Of a DNA stretch of 64,000 nt, positions 60,099 through 64,000 are shown piece by piece. This DNA comes from Gammaproteobacteria bacterium (GTDB taxonomy: Bacteria > Pseudomonadota > Gammaproteobacteria > Steroidobacterales > Steroidobacteraceae), in the NCBI GenBank assembly GCA_025355165.1, contig JANYAD010000032.1, forward strand, positions 1-64,000, written 5' to 3'. The notes beneath the pieces are model-generated. The model saw only the letters and a program-made list of their open reading frames with translations. It was not told the DNA's origin and made no database searches. Both the position numbers and the translations under genes were made by a program. How positions within the stretch are numbered: the first letter of the stretch is position 1; each line of letters opens with the position of its first letter.

Positions 60099-61379
60099 GT
60101 GAAAAACCTATATCGCTCGCTATACGTCCAAGTGCTGGTCGCTATCGGTCTTGGCGTGTTGCTGGGATATTTCTACCCACAGCTTGGCGCCAGTATGAAG
60201 CCGCTTGGCGATGGCTTCATTAAACTCATCAAAATGCTGATCGCGCCGGTCATCTTTTGCACCGTCGTGCTGGGCATTGCCGGCGTTCAAGACATGAAAA
60301 AAGTGGGCAAGACCGGCGGTCTCGCGCTCATTTACTTCGAGGTCATGAGTACCGTGTCGCTGATCCTTGGACTGGTCGTGATCAACGTATTACATCCGGG
60401 CAGCGGCATGAATGTCGATCCCCAGTCGTTGGACACCGGCCCTTTGAAAGATTACACGGCACCAGGCAGATTACAGTCGGTGACGGACTTTGCGCTCAAC
60501 GTCATCCCCTCGCAAATGGCCGATGCGTTCGCCAAAGGTGAAATCCTGCAGATTCTGTTGATCGCCCTGCTGTTCGGCTTCGCGCTGCAACAGCTCGGGA
60601 GCCGTGCCGCCGCGGTGATGAGCTTCATCGAGTCGCTTTCGCACGTGATTTTTTGGATTGTCGGCATCGTCATGCGATTGGCGCCTATCGGTGCATTCGG
60701 CGCCATGGCCTTCACCATCGGCAAGTATGGATTCCATTCGCTAATCGCCTTGGGCGCGCTGATGGTAAGTTTCTATGCGAGTTGTCTGCTGTTCATTTTT
60801 GGGGCATTGGGAATCGTTGCCCGCGTGCACGGTTTCAGTATTTTGCGATTCATCAAATACATCAAGGATGAGCTGCTCATTGTGCTCGGCACCTCCTCCT
60901 CGGAAACCGTGCTGCCGCGAATGATGGCCAAACTGGAAAACCTCGGTGCCGCCAAGCCCGTGGTCGGATTGGTGATTCCCGCCGGTTATTCCTTCAACCT
61001 CGACGGCACCTCGATCTATCTGACCATGGCGGCGCTCTTCATCGCGCAGGCGACCAATACGCCCATGAATCTATATCAACAGTTTGCCCTGCTCGCCGTC
61101 TTGTTGCTGACGTCCAAGGGCGCCGCCGGCGTGACGGGCAGCGGCTTCATCGTCCTCGCTGCCACGCTCTCCGCCGTGGGTACGCTGCCGGTGGCCGGCC
61201 TCGCTCTCATTCTTGGGATTGACCGATTCATGTCCGAAGCGCGTTCTCTCACCAATGTGATCGGCAACGGTGTCGCGACGCTGGTCATCGCCAAATGGAC
61301 CGGCGAGCTGGACGTTGCAAGATTGAATAGCGAACTTCATCCAGCTGCGCCCATCGCCCTGCGGCCGGCGATTCCATGA
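60099..61379 (+). CDS. DAACS-family (dicarboxylate/amino acid:cation) symporter; GTG start, TTG at 60093 possible
   Basis: [70 protein letters not shown]. Confidence 0.93.
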   Translation: MKNLYRSLYVQVLVAIGLGVLLGYFYPQLGASMKPLGDGFIKLIKMLIAPVIFCTVVLGIAGVQDMKKVGKTGGLALIYFEVMSTVSLILGLVVINVLHPGSGMNVDPQSLDTGPLKDYTAPGRLQSVTDFALNVIPSQMADAFAKGEILQILLIALLFGFALQQLGSRAAAVMSFIESLSHVIFWIVGIVMRLAPIGAFGAMAFTIGKYGFHSLIALGALMVSFYASCLLFIFGALGIVARVHGFSILRFIKYIKDELLIVLGTSSSETVLPRMMAKLENLGAAKPVVGLVIPAGYSFNLDGTSIYLTMAALFIAQATNTPMNLYQQFALLAVLLLTSKGAAGVTGSGFIVLAATLSAVGTLPVAGLALILGIDRFMSEARSLTNVIGNGVATLVIAKWTGELDVARLNSELHPAAPIALRPAIP

Positions 61380-62359
61380 GCATCCAAGACGGGTTTGTTG
61401 GCGCGGTCGGCAACACGCCCCTGATCCGCCTGCGCGGCGTCAGCGAGGAAACCGGCTGCGAGATTCTGGGAAAAGCCGAGTTCATGAATCCCGGCGGCTC
61501 GGTTAAGGACCGCGCGGCGAAATGGATTGTGCTCGACGCGGAACGGCGCGGCACGCTAAAGCCTGGCGGCACGGTGGTCGAGGGCACCGCCGGCAATACC
61601 GGAATTGGGCTTGCGCATGTTTGCAACGCGCGCGGCTACAAATGCGTCATCGTGATGCCGGACAATCAAGCGGCGGAAAAATATCAGATCATCGAAGCGC
61701 TGGGAGCGGAACTGCGCAAGGTGCCTGCGGTACCCTACAGCAATCCGAATCAGTTTCAAAAGGTGGCGGGCCGCCTCGCACAAGAATTACCCAATGCCAT
61801 TTGGGCCAATCAATTCGACAACATCGCCAACCGCGAGGCGCATTTTCAAAGCACCGGACCTGAGTTGTGGCAAGGCACCGGCGGAAAGATCGACGTCTTT
61901 TGCGCCTCCACCGGCACCGGCGGCACTCTGGCTGGGACCGCACTCTATTTGAAATCACAATCCGCCGCAGTGCGCATCGTGCTGGTGGATCCTCCCGGCA
62001 GTGCCTTGTACCACTACATCAAGGAGGGCGAACTGAAGACCGATGGCGGTGCTTCGATCACTGAGGGTATCGGCACCGGTCGCGTGACCGCGAATTTGCA
62101 AGGGGCGCCCATCGATGACGCCTTGCGCATATCGGACGCCGAGACCCTGCGCTTCGTCTACCGGCTGATGCGTGAAGAGGGTTTGCTGCTGGGCAGCACA
62201 TCCGGAATCAATGTCGCCGCGGCGGTGAAGTTGGCGAAGCAACTGGGCCCGGGTCACACCATCGTCACCATCCTGTGCGACGGGGGTGCAAAGTATCAAT
62301 CGCGCTTGTTCAACAATTCTTGGCTGTCCGAGCGCGGATTTCTCGAGGCAATCGCCTAA
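61376..62359 (+). CDS. Cysteine synthase (PLP-dependent)
   Basis: [77 protein letters not shown]. Confidence 0.93.
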   Translation: MSIQDGFVGAVGNTPLIRLRGVSEETGCEILGKAEFMNPGGSVKDRAAKWIVLDAERRGTLKPGGTVVEGTAGNTGIGLAHVCNARGYKCVIVMPDNQAAEKYQIIEALGAELRKVPAVPYSNPNQFQKVAGRLAQELPNAIWANQFDNIANREAHFQSTGPELWQGTGGKIDVFCASTGTGGTLAGTALYLKSQSAAVRIVLVDPPGSALYHYIKEGELKTDGGASITEGIGTGRVTANLQGAPIDDALRISDAETLRFVYRLMREEGLLLGSTSGINVAAAVKLAKQLGPGHTIVTILCDGGAKYQSRLFNNSWLSERGFLEAIA

Positions 62360-62373
62360 GCAGTGAGCATTAA

Positions 62374-63788
62374 CTACGCCGACCGCGAGGCTTCGATGGG
62401 CACCGCGGAGTTGAACCACGCGAGCGAGTCGTGCAGGGAAACGACTTCTCCTATCACCAGCAGGGCCGGGGATTGCACGCAGGAGTGCTTCGTCAGGCCG
62501 GGAAGGGTGGATAAAGACCCTTTGATGACGCGCTGATCCGAAAGTGTTCCCTGGGCAATGAGGGCGGCCGGCAAGTTTGGCGATGCGCCGTGCTCGACGA
62601 GTCGAGCCGCGATGTGCTCGAGGCGCGCCAGGCCCATATAAAACACCGCTGTCATGCCGGGTTGGCCCAGTGCCCGCCAATCCGGTTCGCGGCCGTCCTT
62701 GTCCACGTGCCCGGTCACGAACGTGACGCTGTGCGCGTGGTCGCGGTGCGTAGCGGTATTCCGGCATAGGCGGCGCAACCGGAGGCGGCGGTGACGCCCG
62801 GGATGACGGAAAACGGAATGTGTGCCTTGCTGAGCGCTTCCAATTCCTCGCCGCCCCGGCCGAATATAAAAGGATCGCCGCCCTTCAGCCGTACCACCCG
62901 TTTGCCCCGAAGAGCGTGCTCGATGAGCAGCGCGTTAATCTCTTGTTGGGAGCTGCCGATACTGCCGGCCGCTTTACCCACGCAAATCCGCGCCGCGTCG
63001 CGGCGCGATAGGTCGAGCAGCGCCTCGGGCACGAGCCGATCGTGCAAGATGACATCGGCGTCCTGTAGAGCCCGCAGCGCTTTCAATGTCAGCAGTTCCG
63101 GATCTCCCGGTCCCGCCCCGACCAACGTCACATCGCCCGCGGCGCGCGGCGAGCTCGCGGCGCCTGCCAGCAATTGCTGCGCTAAGCGCTGCGCACCGTG
63201 AGCGTCGCCCTCGATGAAACGGCGGGCAGCGAGTCCATCCACGATGGTCTCGAAAAATCGCCGCCGCTCATCGGTATTGCGCAAGCGCCGCCGCGCGCTG
63301 TGTCGCAAAGCCCGCAGCCACAAAGCCAAGTCACCAATTTTTTTCGGTATCGCGGCCTCCAGCCGCTCTCGCAAGCGCCGCGCCAAAACCGGCGATGTGC
63401 CAGCTGTGGAAATTGCCACCAGCACCGGGTCCCGATCGATGATCGCAGGCACGATGAAGCGCGATGCCTCGCGGTCATCCACCACGTTCACCGGAATGTT
63501 GCGCGCTTCGCTCAAGGCAGCGATCCAGCGATTTACGGCGCGGCGTGAGGTGGCGACGATCACCAGTCGCGCTCCCTTAAGATCGTCGGGAACGAATTCC
63601 CGCACGGCCAGTTTGATTTTGCCCGCCGCGGCGCGCTCTTCGAGCTCAGGGTGCACTTGCGGAGCTACCAAGGTTATGGCTGCGCCGCTTCGCTCCAGCA
63701 GCAGCACCTTGCGCAACGCCACCTCGCCGCCGCCCACCACCAGCACGGCTTGTTGCGTCAGGTCGAAGAAGACGGGAAAATAATTCAT
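62374..63788 (-). pseudogene. cysG: Siroheme synthase CysG split by one apparent single-base deletion near 62752
   Basis: N-part MNYFPVFFDLTQQAVLVVGGGEVALRK...SVIPGVTAASGCAAYAGIPL then off-frame; C-part THRDHAHSVTFVTGHVDKDGREPDWRALGQPGMTAVFYMGL in the next frame. Confidence 0.85.
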
Positions 63789-64000
63789 TCGGCGAATGCT
63801 ACCTGACGCCGCGGATGCAGGCCGCACTCGCGGGATTCGCCGCGCTCCCACCACCACCTTCCGGAACGCGGGTCCGCTCCGGGCTCCACGGCGCGCGTGC
63901 AGGGCGCGCACCCAATGCTGGGAAAACCGCTGTCATGCAGGGTATTGTAGGGCAGGCGCTTCTTGCGGATGTATTCCCAAATCTCCTGCTCGGTCCAATC
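63785..64000 (-). CDS. cysH: Phosphoadenylyl-sulfate (PAPS/APS) reductase, C-terminal part; runs off the right edge
   Basis: Minus translation DWTEQEIWEYIRKKRLPYNTLHDSGFPSIGCAPCTRAVEPGADPRSGRWWWERGESRECGLHPRRQVAFAE*; stop overlaps the cysG start. Confidence 0.9.
   Translation of the reverse strand, partial: DWTEQEIWEYIRKKRLPYNTLHDSGFPSIGCAPCTRAVEPGADPRSGRWWWERGESRECGLHPRRQVAFAE

Noticed and set aside
62740-62760. Programmed -1 frameshift in cysG
   Set aside because: No slippery heptamer or obvious stimulatory structure; cysG is not known to need recoding, so mutation or sequence error is simpler

Overview
The window looks like a gene-dense, GC-rich gammaproteobacterial chromosome segment; this is inferred from gene order (dprA remnant-LysM-def-fmt-rsmB-DUF4390-ntrY-ntrX) and protein character. 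I found no rRNA, tRNA, CRISPR array, prophage or intact insertion sequence. Housekeeping blocks include def/fmt/rsmB, argS/priA, pntAB, acs, gshA, ilvB/ilvH, ald, a glnB/glnK-type P-II gene and a cys block (symporter-cysteine synthase facing cysH-cysG). The remainder is catabolic or redox enzymes (Rieske oxygenase, ferredoxin and reductase, SSADH, thiolase), ABC proteins, secreted hydrolases and small uncharacterised proteins. The most interesting items are: an acetyl-CoA synthetase with a histone-H1-like Lys/Ala/Arg tail; an ECF sigma/DUF3619-like/low-complexity/DUF3106 four-gene cassette whose last product carries 18-residue repeats; an NtrX-like regulator with degenerate AAA+ motifs; a possible ~210-nt orphan RNA or leader with a good promoter and intrinsic terminator ahead of a DAACS symporter-cysteine synthase pair; a RidA-like protein with a lipoprotein-type N-terminus and no catalytic Arg; and divergent ilvB/ilvH. 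Three loci look broken: dprA, a dienelactone hydrolase and cysG. No database search or folding program was run; family calls are by motif recognition.
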